Assembly (NCBI RefSeq): GCF_040222955.1
Contig: NZ_JAVKCA010000007.1
Span: 124,001 to 188,000 of the forward strand
Reading direction: 5' to 3'
DNA: 64,000 nucleotides
From: Marinoscillum sp040222955
Lineage (GTDB): Bacteria > Bacteroidota > Bacteroidia > Cytophagales > Cyclobacteriaceae
The notes below the pieces were generated by a model that worked only from the letters and a program-made list of their open reading frames with translations, did no database searches and was not told where the DNA came from. Made by a program: the position numbers and the translations under genes. Below are positions 33,114-42,307 of this stretch, piece by piece (positions within the stretch are counted from its first letter, which is position 1; each line of letters begins with the position of its first letter).

Positions 33114-34370
33114 ATGCGTAAACTCTTTCTGATTCTAATCCTTTTTGTTGGCTTTCAGGCCCAATGTGCCTACATCCTCATTCCCATGGATGAAACACAG
33201 ACCGATCACCTAAAGGCATACGGAATTACTTACTGGATGTTGACCCAGGAAGTACCGGCCGACTGGTTGCTCAATTACCGCGGTGGCAGTTTTATGGTCA
33301 AACACCTTCAGAGTATCGAAAATGAATGTGTCATACGCAATGTGTCCTATGAGATCATCTCCGATGCACAAGCCAATCAGATCCTGAATGAGATCGCCAG
33401 CCCGGCTTCCAATATGGACGTAATGAAGCTGGAGAAATATCCAAAAATTGCGGTGTATTCCCCTAAGAGCAAACAGCCCTGGGATGATGCAGTAACACTC
33501 GTCCTGACTTATGCCGAGATACCCTATGACGTGATCTTTGATGATGAGATCATGTACAACGAACTTCCTAAATACGACTGGCTACATCTACACCACGAAG
33601 ATTTCACGGGTCAATATGGTAAGTTCTATCGCACCTACCAGCACTTCCCATGGTACCAGCAGCAGCAGCGCGAATATGAAGAGTCTGCGCGCAAGCATGG
33701 TTACTCTAAGGTATCTCATCTCAAGCTGGCTGTCGTGAAGAAAATACACGGATTCGTTGCAGGGGGCGGCTTCCTTTTTGCCATGTGCTCAGCCACAGAC
33801 ACTTATGATATAGCACTGGCCGCAGAGGGCCTGGACATAGTAGAGTCTATGTATGATGGTGATCCTGCTGACCCGAACGCTCAAAATAAGCTGGACTTTG
33901 AAAAGACCATGGCGTTTCAGAATTTTCGATTGGAAAGAAACCCCTATGAGTATGAATATTCAGACATAGACATGCAGGCGCGTGAACGTGGACTGAAGCA
34001 GGAAACAGACTTTTTCTCCCTCTTTGAGTTTTCCGCCAAATGGGACCCCATCCCTACCATGCTCACACAAAATCACGAACACATTATCAAAGGGTTTATG
34101 GGGCAGACTACTTCGTTCAGGAAGTCACTCATCAAGTCGGATGTGGTGATTATGGGTGAAACCCGCTCAGTAGGTGAAGCGCGTTATATTCATGGGATCA
34201 TGGGCAAGGGATTCTGGACGTTTTATGGCGGACACGACCCGGAGGATTACCAACATTTCGTCAATGAACAACCAACAGACCTGAACCTCCACCCCAATTC
34301 TCCGGGCTATCGACTCATCCTCAACAACATCCTCTTTCCTGCAGCAAAAAAGAAAAAGCAGAAGACCTGA
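33114..34370 (+). CDS. exported protein of the Bacteroidetes group labelled asparagine synthetase B
   Basis: 418 residues from ATG 33114, with a signal peptide ending near FQAQC; an earlier GTG/ATG would extend it by 11 residues without adding sense. The body has strong conserved blocks (ILIPMDETQTDHLKAYGI, KQPWDDAVTLVLTYAEIPYD, GGGFLFAMCSATDTYDIALA, FYGGHDPEDYQH) that I recall from near-identical Bacteroidetes proteins annotated asparagine synthetase B. No glutaminase Cys2 or ATP-pyrophosphatase motif is present, so that label does not fit. The GGGFLFAMCSA stretch looks like a class I amidotransferase nucleophile elbow. Function unknown. Confidence 0.75.
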   Translation: MRKLFLILILFVGFQAQCAYILIPMDETQTDHLKAYGITYWMLTQEVPADWLLNYRGGSFMVKHLQSIENECVIRNVSYEIISDAQANQILNEIASPASNMDVMKLEKYPKIAVYSPKSKQPWDDAVTLVLTYAEIPYDVIFDDEIMYNELPKYDWLHLHHEDFTGQYGKFYRTYQHFPWYQQQQREYEESARKHGYSKVSHLKLAVVKKIHGFVAGGGFLFAMCSATDTYDIALAAEGLDIVESMYDGDPADPNAQNKLDFEKTMAFQNFRLERNPYEYEYSDIDMQARERGLKQETDFFSLFEFSAKWDPIPTMLTQNHEHIIKGFMGQTTSFRKSLIKSDVVIMGETRSVGEARYIHGIMGKGFWTFYGGHDPEDYQHFVNEQPTDLNLHPNSPGYRLILNNILFPAAKKKKQKT

Positions 34371-34391
34371 TGGGAGCTTAGATCTGCCTTT

Positions 34392-34994
34392 TCAATGCAT
34401 CCGATCTCCCCTAACTTCGAGGCTTCTGATGATATCAGCCTCTGCATGTAGTATCTCCTCCCAACGTGATTTCACATACTCTTCGGGCATATAGACCTTG
34501 GCCAATTCAATAAAATTGACGTAGTGCCCGGCTTCAGAGACCATCAGTTCATAGTAAAAGGTCTGCAACTCTTCATCAGCAATGTTTTTCCAGAGTAACT
34601 TGAATCGCTCACAACTTCGCGCTTCTATCAGGGCATTCATGAGTAGCTTTTCTACCAACTGCTGATCCCTGCTCCCTCCTTTGTTCAGTACTTTGTTGAG
34701 CGCCGTGACATATTCATCTTTGCGGGCATACCCCAAAGCATAACCCCTCTTTTTGAGCTGCTCAATCACCCGTTCAAAATGAGCCCATTCCTCGGCCACC
34801 ACGGGAGTAAGGACATCCACCAGCTCCGCCTTTTCAGGATACTGAATAATCAGGGAAATACAAGAGGAGGCGGCCTTCTGCTCACAGTAGGCATGGTCTA
34901 CAAGGATATCCTCTATCTGCATTTCAGCAATATTGACCCACCGTGGGTCGGTCGGTAGTTTAAGCCCCAATACTGTCTTGTGGTCGTCCATCAT
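34392..34994 (-). CDS. miaE: tRNA 2-methylthio-N6-isopentenyladenosine hydroxylase
   Basis: 200 residues, a ferritin-like four-helix di-iron enzyme. The metal ligands are recognisable as the EDILVDH, EEWAHFERV, EARSCERF and EAGHYVNF motifs, and the YARKD/RWVNIAE segments match MiaE. It adds a hydroxyl to the isoprenyl group of ms2i6A37 in tRNAs reading U-initial codons, using O2. Its start overlaps the stop of the porin gene (TAATG), so the two are translated together although they have no evident link. Confidence 0.9.
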   Translation of the reverse strand: MMDDHKTVLGLKLPTDPRWVNIAEMQIEDILVDHAYCEQKAASSCISLIIQYPEKAELVDVLTPVVAEEWAHFERVIEQLKKRGYALGYARKDEYVTALNKVLNKGGSRDQQLVEKLLMNALIEARSCERFKLLWKNIADEELQTFYYELMVSEAGHYVNFIELAKVYMPEEYVKSRWEEILHAEADIIRSLEVRGDRMH

Positions 34995-36859
34995 TAATCA
35001 AAAAACATCCATCTCACACCAAAATCCATCACCTGAGACTGCCCCGGGTAATAAGGCGTCACAAAATAGCCATCGTTACTCTGCTGGTTGATATTGGTCA
35101 TTTTCACAAAGGCCCGAAGATTGTTGATTTTCATACTCAAAAAGAGATCGGCGGTATAAAACTGCTCGATAAGAAACTCACGCTGCAAATGAAACTGCTG
35201 TAGTTCGGGTGCATATCCCATCGCATAGTATTGACTTTTGGCGTGCACATCTATGCCCACTTCCACACCCATGGTGTCTTTAAACCAGTATCCGCGCCAA
35301 AAAAAACGACCATTATAGAAAAACTGCGGGACCACCATATTGTCAGCGCCCCCACCAGAGATACTCGTATAGTAAACCTCATTCTCCAAATGGAAGGCTT
35401 CTTTGAGCGCTTTGTTGGTATAAAGTTTGAAATTAAAGTCACCCCCTAATGAAGCCATAATGGCCACATCACTACTTTGCTGAGCAGTTTTATTCTCATC
35501 AAAATAGAAAAACTTGTCCAGACTAAGCAACCGTCCCAGAGGTCTGATTTTCAAAAACCCTAAATCCACCTGCAGACCAGCAGTAATTTCATTGCTAAAG
35601 GCTGAAGCAAAAGTCTGATTCCACTCATGGTGATTACCAAAATACTTCTCGTAGATAAAAGCAGGCTTATACCTTACAGACTTATAGGATCCAAAAAGGA
35701 AGTCGGAGTTGAGTTGACCGGTCAGTTGATACTCTCCACTCTGCATCAGCTCACCTTTGGCTTCTATATTAAACTGGTCTTTCCAGTCAAACCGGGTGTA
35801 GCCTCCCAAAAACATCTCACTGAAACGGGGTGTAGGGTCCTGATAGAGGTTGTCAAAATCAAGGTCTCTCCTCTTTAAGTATAATCTGTAAAAGATGTTG
35901 GCCAGATCTCCTTTAATTCCCACTTCATTCACCATTTCCTTCCAGGTGAATCGCTCATAGGTACTGTCCGTCCCTAACAAAAACTGATCATAATAACCGC
36001 CGTATGTGAGATCAGTCCCACTGGACACATCCTTGAAGTCCTGAAAGCCTACCTCCTGATTTTTCAGGTCAAACTGATGATAAAATTGCAGCGGGGTAGT
36101 CCAGTTGTACTGGTGATAAAGATGAAAATTAAGTCGGTCATCATTTGATCGGGCTTCCGAAAGCTGAATGTCAGAGTCCTGATATTCAAAAAGATCTGCC
36201 TTGGTGGCCTGAGACAAATCCTCTACATAAATGCCTCCGGTTTCCTCTATATCATAGCTCATGTTCACCATATGAAATAAGGCATTGTAGGGCTTATCCT
36301 TATGTTTGTAGTACGTATATAGGTCGAAAACCGTACCCACCACATTGCGATCCTGCTGCCCACTTTTACCTATCTGCTTATCAGAGGTGATCCGATAAAT
36401 ATCAAATCCTACGTTCCAGTTTTCATTGACATTCCGGCTAAAAGCCATGTCCACCACGGAGCGACCTTCACCTCCAAAAACCACCATCAGGTTGATATGC
36501 GGCGACTTGGAGTCATAGTATTTCAGTTGCTCAGGATTGATCATGTACGGATCATATGCAGAAAGCCCACTGGTACGTCCTATTTGCTTGGGGGCCGGGT
36601 AAAAAATTGGAAAAAGGGCCGTCCCATTGTTACCCAGATCCTGATATTTTCTGCGCTCAAGATCCAACTTGGTAAATTTCTCTAACTCATACAGTGTGGT
36701 ATCAGGGTGCCTTTCCTTCTCCTGATTGTTCTTCAAATCGCTTTCATAAATGATCAAAGTGGTTTTTGACCCGTAGACCAGTTCACTGGAATCATCCGTG
36801 ATTTGAGCGACCGAAAGCACACTCATCAAAAGAAGTATTGCCGATAGTGATTTTTTCAC
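34994..36859 (-). CDS. putative outer-membrane porin (PF14121-like)
   Basis: 621 residues with a signal peptide (MKKSLSAILLLMSVLSVAQ). Repeated amphipathic strands with alternating aromatics (for example FKLYTNKALKEAFHLENEVYYTS and FYNGRFFWRGYWFKDTMGVEVGIDV, quoted in part) and the C-terminal aromatic FGVRWMFFD fit a large beta-barrel, and the opening DTTLYELEKFTKLDLERRKYQDLGNNG matches the Bacteroidetes putative-porin family. Size and strand count suggest 16 to 18 strands. Substrate unknown. Fifteen bases downstream of lpxK, suggesting envelope-related cotranscription. Confidence 0.8.
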   Translation of the reverse strand: MKKSLSAILLLMSVLSVAQITDDSSELVYGSKTTLIIYESDLKNNQEKERHPDTTLYELEKFTKLDLERRKYQDLGNNGTALFPIFYPAPKQIGRTSGLSAYDPYMINPEQLKYYDSKSPHINLMVVFGGEGRSVVDMAFSRNVNENWNVGFDIYRITSDKQIGKSGQQDRNVVGTVFDLYTYYKHKDKPYNALFHMVNMSYDIEETGGIYVEDLSQATKADLFEYQDSDIQLSEARSNDDRLNFHLYHQYNWTTPLQFYHQFDLKNQEVGFQDFKDVSSGTDLTYGGYYDQFLLGTDSTYERFTWKEMVNEVGIKGDLANIFYRLYLKRRDLDFDNLYQDPTPRFSEMFLGGYTRFDWKDQFNIEAKGELMQSGEYQLTGQLNSDFLFGSYKSVRYKPAFIYEKYFGNHHEWNQTFASAFSNEITAGLQVDLGFLKIRPLGRLLSLDKFFYFDENKTAQQSSDVAIMASLGGDFNFKLYTNKALKEAFHLENEVYYTSISGGGADNMVVPQFFYNGRFFWRGYWFKDTMGVEVGIDVHAKSQYYAMGYAPELQQFHLQREFLIEQFYTADLFLSMKINNLRAFVKMTNINQQSNDGYFVTPYYPGQSQVMDFGVRWMFFD

Positions 36860-36874
36860 AGCGCAAAAGTATAA

Positions 36875-37912
36875 TCAAATAGGTTCTTGGGCATAGTTTT
36901 TCAGTTTCGACTCCAGGTTTGACAGGAATAACGATTCGTCCTTCAAAAATTTCATACGAATGGGTAGATAAAAACAGGAATAATCGCGTAACTCCTGAAA
37001 CTGCTTAAGCTTCACCATATCTTTCTCAGTGGTGATCAGGCTCGTATCTTCATCCATTTCCCGGAGAATGTCCCGCACATCCCCTAGCTTGTAGCGATAG
37101 TGGTCTCTGTAGTTATAGGTATGCTTCACGGCATAGTTTCGGCGGAGATAATGCTCAAATGGCTCAGGATTGGCCATTCCGGAAATGCCCAACACATTTC
37201 TTTTGAGCTCACTCCCATTCTGAAAAACAGGAACCAGAGGGTCATACTGTACCGTCATAAAATACACGGATGCCGAGGTATACTCCTGAATCTCATACCG
37301 CATCCTCACCTGATCTGCCGCGCTCATATATTCCGGGCACTTGGTCACCACTATGATGTCTGCACGCCGCACCCCACGGCGGGCTTCACGTAGCCTGCCT
37401 GCTGGCAGCAGATAGTCCTTGTGAAAGGGATTTTGATAGGTGGTCAGGACAATGGATACGGAAGGTGAGACTCTTCTGTGCTGAAAAGCGTCATCCAGGA
37501 GGATGGCATGTGCATCCGGCACGTGCCCCAGGAGCTCCGAAATGGCCAGATCGCGCTCAGCTCCTACCGCCACCGGTACCAGACCATGATACTTCTGCAA
37601 ATACATAAAGGGTTCATCCCCGATGGTATCAGGCGTATCAGCAACAGTAGCTAACCTAAACCCATAAGTCTTTCGCCCATAACCACGGCTGAGGGTACAT
37701 ACCTTCTTGTCCTGCGGATGAAAATACCTGACCAGATAGTCAATCATTGGTGTTTTCCCGGTACCACCTATGGATAGATTACCCACGACCACTACATTTG
37801 TATCAAAGCGCACCGTTTTCTTTACCCCAAGATCATAGAGCAGGTTTCTGAGCCTGGTGATCAGGTCAAATAACAGCGCAAAAGGAAATACAATAACTTG
37901 CCACCAATACAT
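36875..37912 (-). CDS. lpxK: tetraacyldisaccharide 4'-kinase
   Basis: 345 residues. An N-terminal hydrophobic stretch (YWWQVIVFPFALLFDLITRLRNLLYD) lies against the inner membrane; the Walker A is VVGNLSIGGTGKTP (about 42-55), then SRGYGRKTYGF and GDEPFMYLQKYHGLVPVAVG, all conserved in LpxK. It phosphorylates the 4' position of the lipid A precursor, the step before Kdo addition. The ATG is 14 bases from the divergent Nif3-like start. Confidence 0.93.
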   Translation of the reverse strand: MYWWQVIVFPFALLFDLITRLRNLLYDLGVKKTVRFDTNVVVVGNLSIGGTGKTPMIDYLVRYFHPQDKKVCTLSRGYGRKTYGFRLATVADTPDTIGDEPFMYLQKYHGLVPVAVGAERDLAISELLGHVPDAHAILLDDAFQHRRVSPSVSIVLTTYQNPFHKDYLLPAGRLREARRGVRRADIIVVTKCPEYMSAADQVRMRYEIQEYTSASVYFMTVQYDPLVPVFQNGSELKRNVLGISGMANPEPFEHYLRRNYAVKHTYNYRDHYRYKLGDVRDILREMDEDTSLITTEKDMVKLKQFQELRDYSCFYLPIRMKFLKDESLFLSNLESKLKNYAQEPI

Positions 37913-37926
37913 AAAGGGAGTTTACT

Positions 37927-39021
37927 ATGCGAATCAAAGATATTACAGATTTCTTAGAGCAATTTGCACCACTCAGCTATCAGGAGTCTTATGACAACTC
38001 AGGGCTCCTGGTTGGTGATGCCAATGCGGAGCTGTCCGGGGTCTCCATTACCCTCGATGTGACAGAGCGGGTGATTGACGAGGCCATTCGCAACAGAGAC
38101 AATCTGATCATCGCCCACCATCCCTTGATTTTCAAAGGGCTCAAAAGCCTGACCGGCAAGCACTGGGTAGAACGATGCGTGATCAAGGCGTTGAAAAACA
38201 ACATTGCTCTTTATGCCATCCATACCAACCTGGACAACGTGCACCTGGGAGTAAACAGAAAGATCGCAGAGCAATTAGCTTTGAAAAACATTCGCATTTT
38301 GAGCCCCAAATCGGAGATCCTCTCCAAACTGGTAACTTTCGTACCGCATGAGGATGCACAGCGGGTGTTGGATGCTTTGTATGCAGCCGGTGCCGGGCAG
38401 ATCGGTCAGTATGATCACTGTAGCTTTCAGTCAGATGGCACAGGCACTTTTCGCCCCGGAGAAAATTCCAATCCCCATATCGGCACACACAATGTGGACG
38501 AAACAGTCAGTGAGAAGCGAATTGAGCTCGTTTTTCCCACCTATCTCAAAAGTAAAATAGTCAGTGCCCTTCACAATAGTCACCCCTATGAAGAAGTAGC
38601 CTATTACCTCTCTGCGCTCAGCAATACTCATCAGGAAGTGGGATCAGGCATCGTGGGTGAGCTCTCATCCCCTATGGACACGCTGGAATTCCTCAGGCAT
38701 CTCAAACAAACCATGCGCACCGAGTGTGTCCGCCATACCTCGATTTGCAATGAAAAAGTATCGAAAATAGCCCTCTGCGGGGGAGCAGGAAGCTTCTTGC
38801 TGAGTAAGGCAATAGGTGCCGGAGCTGATGTGTTCATCACCGGAGATTTCAAATATCACGACTTCTTTGAAGCCGATAGTCGGATCGTTGTAGCGGATAT
38901 TGGACACTTCGAAAGTGAGCAGTTCACAAAGGACTTGCTTTATGATATTATAAGCGAAAAATTCACTAATATTGCACTCCGTTTATCGGAGGTACAAACG
39001 AATCCTATCAATTATTTGTAA
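37927..39021 (+). CDS. Nif3-like dinuclear metal-centre protein
   Basis: 364 residues. The two conserved halves are NIF3: IIAHHPLIFKGLKSLTG, with the metal-binding His pair, near residue 65, and C-terminal DVFITGDFKYHDFFEA and VADIGHFESEQF with further ligands (Asp, His, Glu). A central insert of about 110 residues with a PII-like fold (LSKLVTFVPHEDAQRVLDALYAAGAG) separates the halves, which is typical of the bacterial YqfO-type. The reaction is uncertain despite the old name GTP cyclohydrolase I type 2. Six bases upstream of the zinc-ribbon gene, so a two-gene operon. Confidence 0.9.
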   Translation: MRIKDITDFLEQFAPLSYQESYDNSGLLVGDANAELSGVSITLDVTERVIDEAIRNRDNLIIAHHPLIFKGLKSLTGKHWVERCVIKALKNNIALYAIHTNLDNVHLGVNRKIAEQLALKNIRILSPKSEILSKLVTFVPHEDAQRVLDALYAAGAGQIGQYDHCSFQSDGTGTFRPGENSNPHIGTHNVDETVSEKRIELVFPTYLKSKIVSALHNSHPYEEVAYYLSALSNTHQEVGSGIVGELSSPMDTLEFLRHLKQTMRTECVRHTSICNEKVSKIALCGGAGSFLLSKAIGAGADVFITGDFKYHDFFEADSRIVVADIGHFESEQFTKDLLYDIISEKFTNIALRLSEVQTNPINYL

Positions 39022-39027
39022 TACTAC

Positions 39028-39807
39028 ATGGAAAACACCGTAGCGAAAAAGCTCGAAAGCCTCGTAAAATTACAATCCATCGATTCTGAACGTGACGAAC
39101 TACTGAAGATCAGAGGAGCCTTACCCGATGAGGTAATGGATCTTGAAGATGAGATTGCTGGTTACCAGACGAGAGTTGAGAAACAAAACTCAGAGCTTGC
39201 GGAACTAGAAGAAAATATAGCGAGCAACAAGACCGCCATCAAAGACGCTGAGAAGCTCATCAAGAAGTACGAAGAGCAGCAAATGAATGTTCGCAACAAC
39301 CGCGAATATGATGCCATCACCAAAGAGGTGGAATTGCAGCAGCTCGAAATTCAAATTCTTGAAAAGAGAATCAAAGAAGCTTACGTAAAGATCGACTCGA
39401 AGAAAGAAGAGATCGCCCAGACAGAAGGAATTTTATCTGAGCGTACAAAGGATCTTGATTCTAAGAAAAACGAACTGGATACTATCGCCAGTGAGTCTGA
39501 AGCCGATGAGCAGAAGCTCATGAAAGACAGAGACAAAGCGGCCAAGCAGGTAGAAGACAGATTGCTGAAATCTTACGAGAAAGTAAGAGAGAACATGCGA
39601 AATGGTCTGGCTGTAGTACCTGTGAAGCGTGGCGCCTGTGGTGGCTGTTTCAACGTGGTACCCCCGCAAAAGCAAGCCGAAATACGCGAGAAGAAGAAAA
39701 TTATTGTTTGTGAGCACTGTGGCCGAATCCTCTCAGATGTTGAGGATGAAGTGATTGAGGAAGAAAAACCAAAACGCAGAACCAAACGAACAACTACTAA
39801 GAAATAA
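39028..39807 (+). CDS. coiled-coil protein with C-terminal C4 zinc ribbon
   Basis: 259 residues. Residues 1-175 are a long antiparallel coiled coil (heptads such as LEENIASNKTAIKDAEKLIKKYEEQQ, quoted in part), followed by the zinc ribbon (CGGC...CEHCG) at residues 199-231, as in the PF02591 family. Related proteins bind nucleic acid or help large assemblies, and the Nif3-zinc-ribbon pair is conserved in many bacteria. The last 20 residues are basic (KPKRRTKRTTTKK). Followed by a strong terminator. Confidence 0.85.
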   Translation: MENTVAKKLESLVKLQSIDSERDELLKIRGALPDEVMDLEDEIAGYQTRVEKQNSELAELEENIASNKTAIKDAEKLIKKYEEQQMNVRNNREYDAITKEVELQQLEIQILEKRIKEAYVKIDSKKEEIAQTEGILSERTKDLDSKKNELDTIASESEADEQKLMKDRDKAAKQVEDRLLKSYEKVRENMRNGLAVVPVKRGACGGCFNVVPPQKQAEIREKKKIIVCEHCGRILSDVEDEVIEEEKPKRRTKRTTTKK

Positions 39808-39809
39808 TG

Positions 39810-39837
39810 AAAGCGCCCTTGAGGCGCTTTTTTTTAT
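39810..39837 (+). terminator. Rho-independent terminator of the Nif3/zinc-ribbon unit
   Basis: Stem arms AAAGCGCC and GGCGCTTT with a five-base loop CTTGA, followed by eight or more T. It also reads as a weaker terminator on the other strand for the convergent acyltransferase gene. Confidence 0.88.
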
Positions 39838-40379
39838 ACTACCCCTTTCTCCGGGTGCTTACCTTTGATGGATCTATAGTAGGATTTAATGAATTCAAGG
39901 TCCGCCTCCATATCCCCTGTTGGGTAAAAGGGCTCACGATACTCCACCACTTTGTGCTCAAAGTCAAAACCCACCATCACGATGGGTACACCCGCTTTAT
40001 GCGCAATCCGGTAAAAACCTGTTTTCCACTCCGGCACATAAGACCGTGTGCCCTCCGGAGTAATGGTGATAATGAACTCCTCATGCTGCTGAAATAGCTC
40101 TACTACCTGATCCACCATATTGGTGTTTTTTGACCGATCCACAGGAAATCCGCCAATCACCCTCATAAACCAGCCCACCACAGGAAGATCAAACAGCGAT
40201 TTTTTAGCGAGAAAATGGCTCTTCAATCCGCTTATGCTCCTGGCTGCTACCCCCACGAAAAAGTCCCAATTGCTGGTATGTGGTGCTACAATCACAACAT
40301 ATTGCTTCAGGTCTGGACGCTGCCCTTTCATCTTCCAGCCTGTCAGCCTAAAGCAAAAACTAAAAAAGATTTTCTTCAT
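39834..40379 (-). CDS. 1-acylglycerol-3-phosphate acyltransferase family protein
   Basis: 181 residues, short for PlsC. The HX4D motif is HTSNWD (residues 34-39), followed by the second block RVIGGFPVDRSKNT and the third PEGTRS (about 108-113), then the conserved hydrophobic GVPIVMVGFDF. It transfers an acyl group to a glycerol-phosphate-like acceptor in phospholipid or ornithine-lipid synthesis. An N-terminal membrane-facing segment is present but no full helix. Adjacent to a patatin and accA, so the area is lipid-themed. Confidence 0.85.
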   Translation of the reverse strand: MKKIFFSFCFRLTGWKMKGQRPDLKQYVVIVAPHTSNWDFFVGVAARSISGLKSHFLAKKSLFDLPVVGWFMRVIGGFPVDRSKNTNMVDQVVELFQQHEEFIITITPEGTRSYVPEWKTGFYRIAHKAGVPIVMVGFDFEHKVVEYREPFYPTGDMEADLEFIKSYYRSIKGKHPEKGVV

Positions 40380-40383
40380 GGGA

Positions 40384-41142
40384 TTAAAGTTTATTCAATG
40401 CGCCTTCTTTAATGGCTTTTCGGGCGTACTTATATCCGAATTTGTAAATAGCCTGAGCCTGTTTGAAGTCAAACACCTTGAACTTACTCAGCCCCGGGGG
40501 CTCCAGAAACACATCACAATGTTTCTTTCTGGCATGAACATTCTGAGTAACTGTCAGCATCATCGATCGCTCCATCAGGTCGCGCCAATTGCCCAACTCA
40601 TATCCTTTGTCAATGGGATTACAGTGCAGGGCTACAATTTTATCACAACTCTTCTGAATAGACGCGTATGGGAGGTTGTCAAGGATCCCCCCATCTACCA
40701 AGGTCCTTTTACCTATTACGATTGGGTCAAATACCACGGGGATACTACAGGAAGCCAGAATGGGTTTGATTAGTTGGCCCTTCTTATAGACTTTCACCTT
40801 TCCTCGTTTGATGTCTGTGGTAGATACACATAAGGGAATTTTAAGGGCCTCGAAAGAATCCTCTGGAAAATACTTTTTCAGTTCGTGTGAAGCGCGTTCT
40901 ATATTCAGCAGGCTGCGCCAGTTAAAAGACGGCCGAAAAGCAGTGAGAAAGTTAGTTTTTTCAATAAAACCACAAATCTCCGAGGGGGTGTATCCTGCGC
41001 AATAGAGCCCACCGGCCAGCGCACCGGCACTCGCACCAGAGACAACGTGAAACGAGAGCCCCTCTTCCTCCAGAGCCTGGATGATCCCCAAATGCGCGAT
41101 ACCTCTTGCACCCCCTCCGGACAATACCAGACCCAGCTTCAT
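40384..41142 (-). CDS. patatin-like phospholipase
   Basis: 252 residues. The oxyanion hole GGGARGIAHLG at residues 8-18, the nucleophile GASAGA at about 37-42, and the catalytic Asp in LVDGGILDN near 168 complete the Ser-Asp dyad. The enzyme hydrolyses acyl chains from lipids, and is soluble here (no signal peptide). The ATG at 41142 is right for the family. It runs four bases into the PlsC-like gene, so the two may remodel acyl lipids together. Confidence 0.9.
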   Translation of the reverse strand: MKLGLVLSGGGARGIAHLGIIQALEEEGLSFHVVSGASAGALAGGLYCAGYTPSEICGFIEKTNFLTAFRPSFNWRSLLNIERASHELKKYFPEDSFEALKIPLCVSTTDIKRGKVKVYKKGQLIKPILASCSIPVVFDPIVIGKRTLVDGGILDNLPYASIQKSCDKIVALHCNPIDKGYELGNWRDLMERSMMLTVTQNVHARKKHCDVFLEPPGLSKFKVFDFKQAQAIYKFGYKYARKAIKEGALNKL

Positions 41143-41215
41143 AAAATCAAAGCGCTATGAATATCGATTTCAGTAAATAAAGAGCTCCATGCCCCTTTGT
41201 GAATGATTATGTCCA

Positions 41216-42160
41216 TCAGGCCACCACTCCCATGTTGGAGAACTTATCGATTCGCTCAGCTATTCGCTTCTCTACCGTTAGCTTCTCCAGACTTTTGATG
41301 TGCTTGACAATTTCTTTCTTCAGCTCCTTTGAAGCAGCCTTCATATCCGCATGAGCTCCACCAAGCGGTTCCTTGATGATGCCGTCTATCAACTTATGCT
41401 GAAGCATGTCTTTAGCAGTTAATTTAAGCGCCTCTGCTGCCTGTTCTTTATAATCCCAGCTTCTCCACAGAATAGACGAGCAGGACTCAGGAGAGATTAC
41501 CGAATACCAGGTGTTTTCCATCATCAGCACCTTATCAGCTATCGCAATACCCAAAGCTCCACCGGAAGCTCCCTCTCCGATTACCACACTTACTATAGGC
41601 ACAGTCAGAGTCATCATCTCTTTCAGGTTTCGGGCAATAGCCTCTCCCTGTCCACGCTCCTCGGCCTCTATGCCAGGATAAGCTCCGGGAGTATCAATGA
41701 GGGTGATGACTGGGGTATTGAATTTTTCTGCCAATTTCATCAGGCGAAGTGCCTTGCGGTAGCCTTCAGGATTGGCCATACCAAAATTACGCTCCTGGCG
41801 CTGCTTGGTATTGCGACCTTTCTGCTGACCAATGATCATGACCGAGAGTCCGTCCACTTTGGCAAACCCGCCCACCATGGCCTTGTCGTCTTTTACCGTA
41901 CGATCACCATGTAGCTCTATAAAGTCATCTGAAATTTCATAAATATAATCCAGTGTATAAGGACGATCAGGATGTCTGGATAACTGTACTTTCTGCCACC
42001 TGGTCAGGTTTTCAAAAGTATCCTCTTTCAACTTCACAATCTTCTCTTCCAATTTTGTGATAGCCGCTGATACGTCTACATCACTCTGCTGGGCCAACAG
42101 TTTCATGTCGGCCAGTTTGCTTTCTAATTCTACGATTGGTTTTTCGAATTCTAGGTGCAT
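41216..42160 (-). CDS. accA: acetyl-CoA carboxylase carboxyltransferase subunit alpha
   Basis: 314 residues counted from the ATG at 42160, which gives the normal AccA N-terminus MHLEFEKPIVELESKL; the start at 42184 is a longer reading. Recognisable blocks: RHPDRPYTLDYI, MVGGFAKVDGLSVMIIGQQKGR, GMANPEGYRKALRLM, TLIDTPGAYPGIEAEERGQGEAIA and GEGASGGALGI. It transfers the carboxyl group from carboxybiotin to acetyl-CoA for fatty-acid synthesis, in a complex with AccD encoded elsewhere. A TACATTTG element 22 bases upstream could be its promoter. Confidence 0.95.
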   Translation of the reverse strand: MHLEFEKPIVELESKLADMKLLAQQSDVDVSAAITKLEEKIVKLKEDTFENLTRWQKVQLSRHPDRPYTLDYIYEISDDFIELHGDRTVKDDKAMVGGFAKVDGLSVMIIGQQKGRNTKQRQERNFGMANPEGYRKALRLMKLAEKFNTPVITLIDTPGAYPGIEAEERGQGEAIARNLKEMMTLTVPIVSVVIGEGASGGALGIAIADKVLMMENTWYSVISPESCSSILWRSWDYKEQAAEALKLTAKDMLQHKLIDGIIKEPLGGAHADMKAASKELKKEIVKHIKSLEKLTVEKRIAERIDKFSNMGVVA

Positions 42161-42181
42161 GTATTGAAAAATTTTGAGGTA

Positions 42182-42189
42182 CAAATGTA
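42182..42189 (-). promoter_or_regulatory. candidate -7 element for accA
   Basis: On the minus strand TACATTTG, an exact TAnnTTTG match, 21 bases upstream of the accA ATG. No clear TTG -33 box lies at the expected distance, so this is a weak prediction. Confidence 0.4.
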
Positions 42190-42258
42190 GCCATAAATAC
42201 CCTTTTCAGACATTTTAACGGAATTGAAAAACACATTTAAAATATTTGAAATGAAGTG

Positions 42259-42289
42259 TTGCATTTAAAGAAGTAAGGGTATAGTTTTG
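42259..42289 (+). promoter_or_regulatory. predicted promoter of the tRNA-Asp gene
   Basis: TTG at 42259-42261, then 20 bases, then TAGTTTTG at 42282-42289, an exact TAnnTTTG. The tRNA starts 19 bases further on. This is the best match to the Bacteroidetes sigma-A promoter in the window. Confidence 0.65.
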
Positions 42290-42307
42290 CAACGCAATTG
42301 AGCAAAC

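Noticed and set aside
33114..34370. Asparagine synthetase function
   Set aside because: No N-terminal Cys nucleophile, no ATP-pyrophosphatase motif, and the protein is exported.
40120..40773. 217-codon plus-strand frame over the acyltransferase and patatin genes
   Set aside because: Spans two well-supported minus-strand genes and shows no domain.
42161..42184. Eight-codon extension of accA
   Set aside because: MHLEFEKPI is the standard N-terminus.
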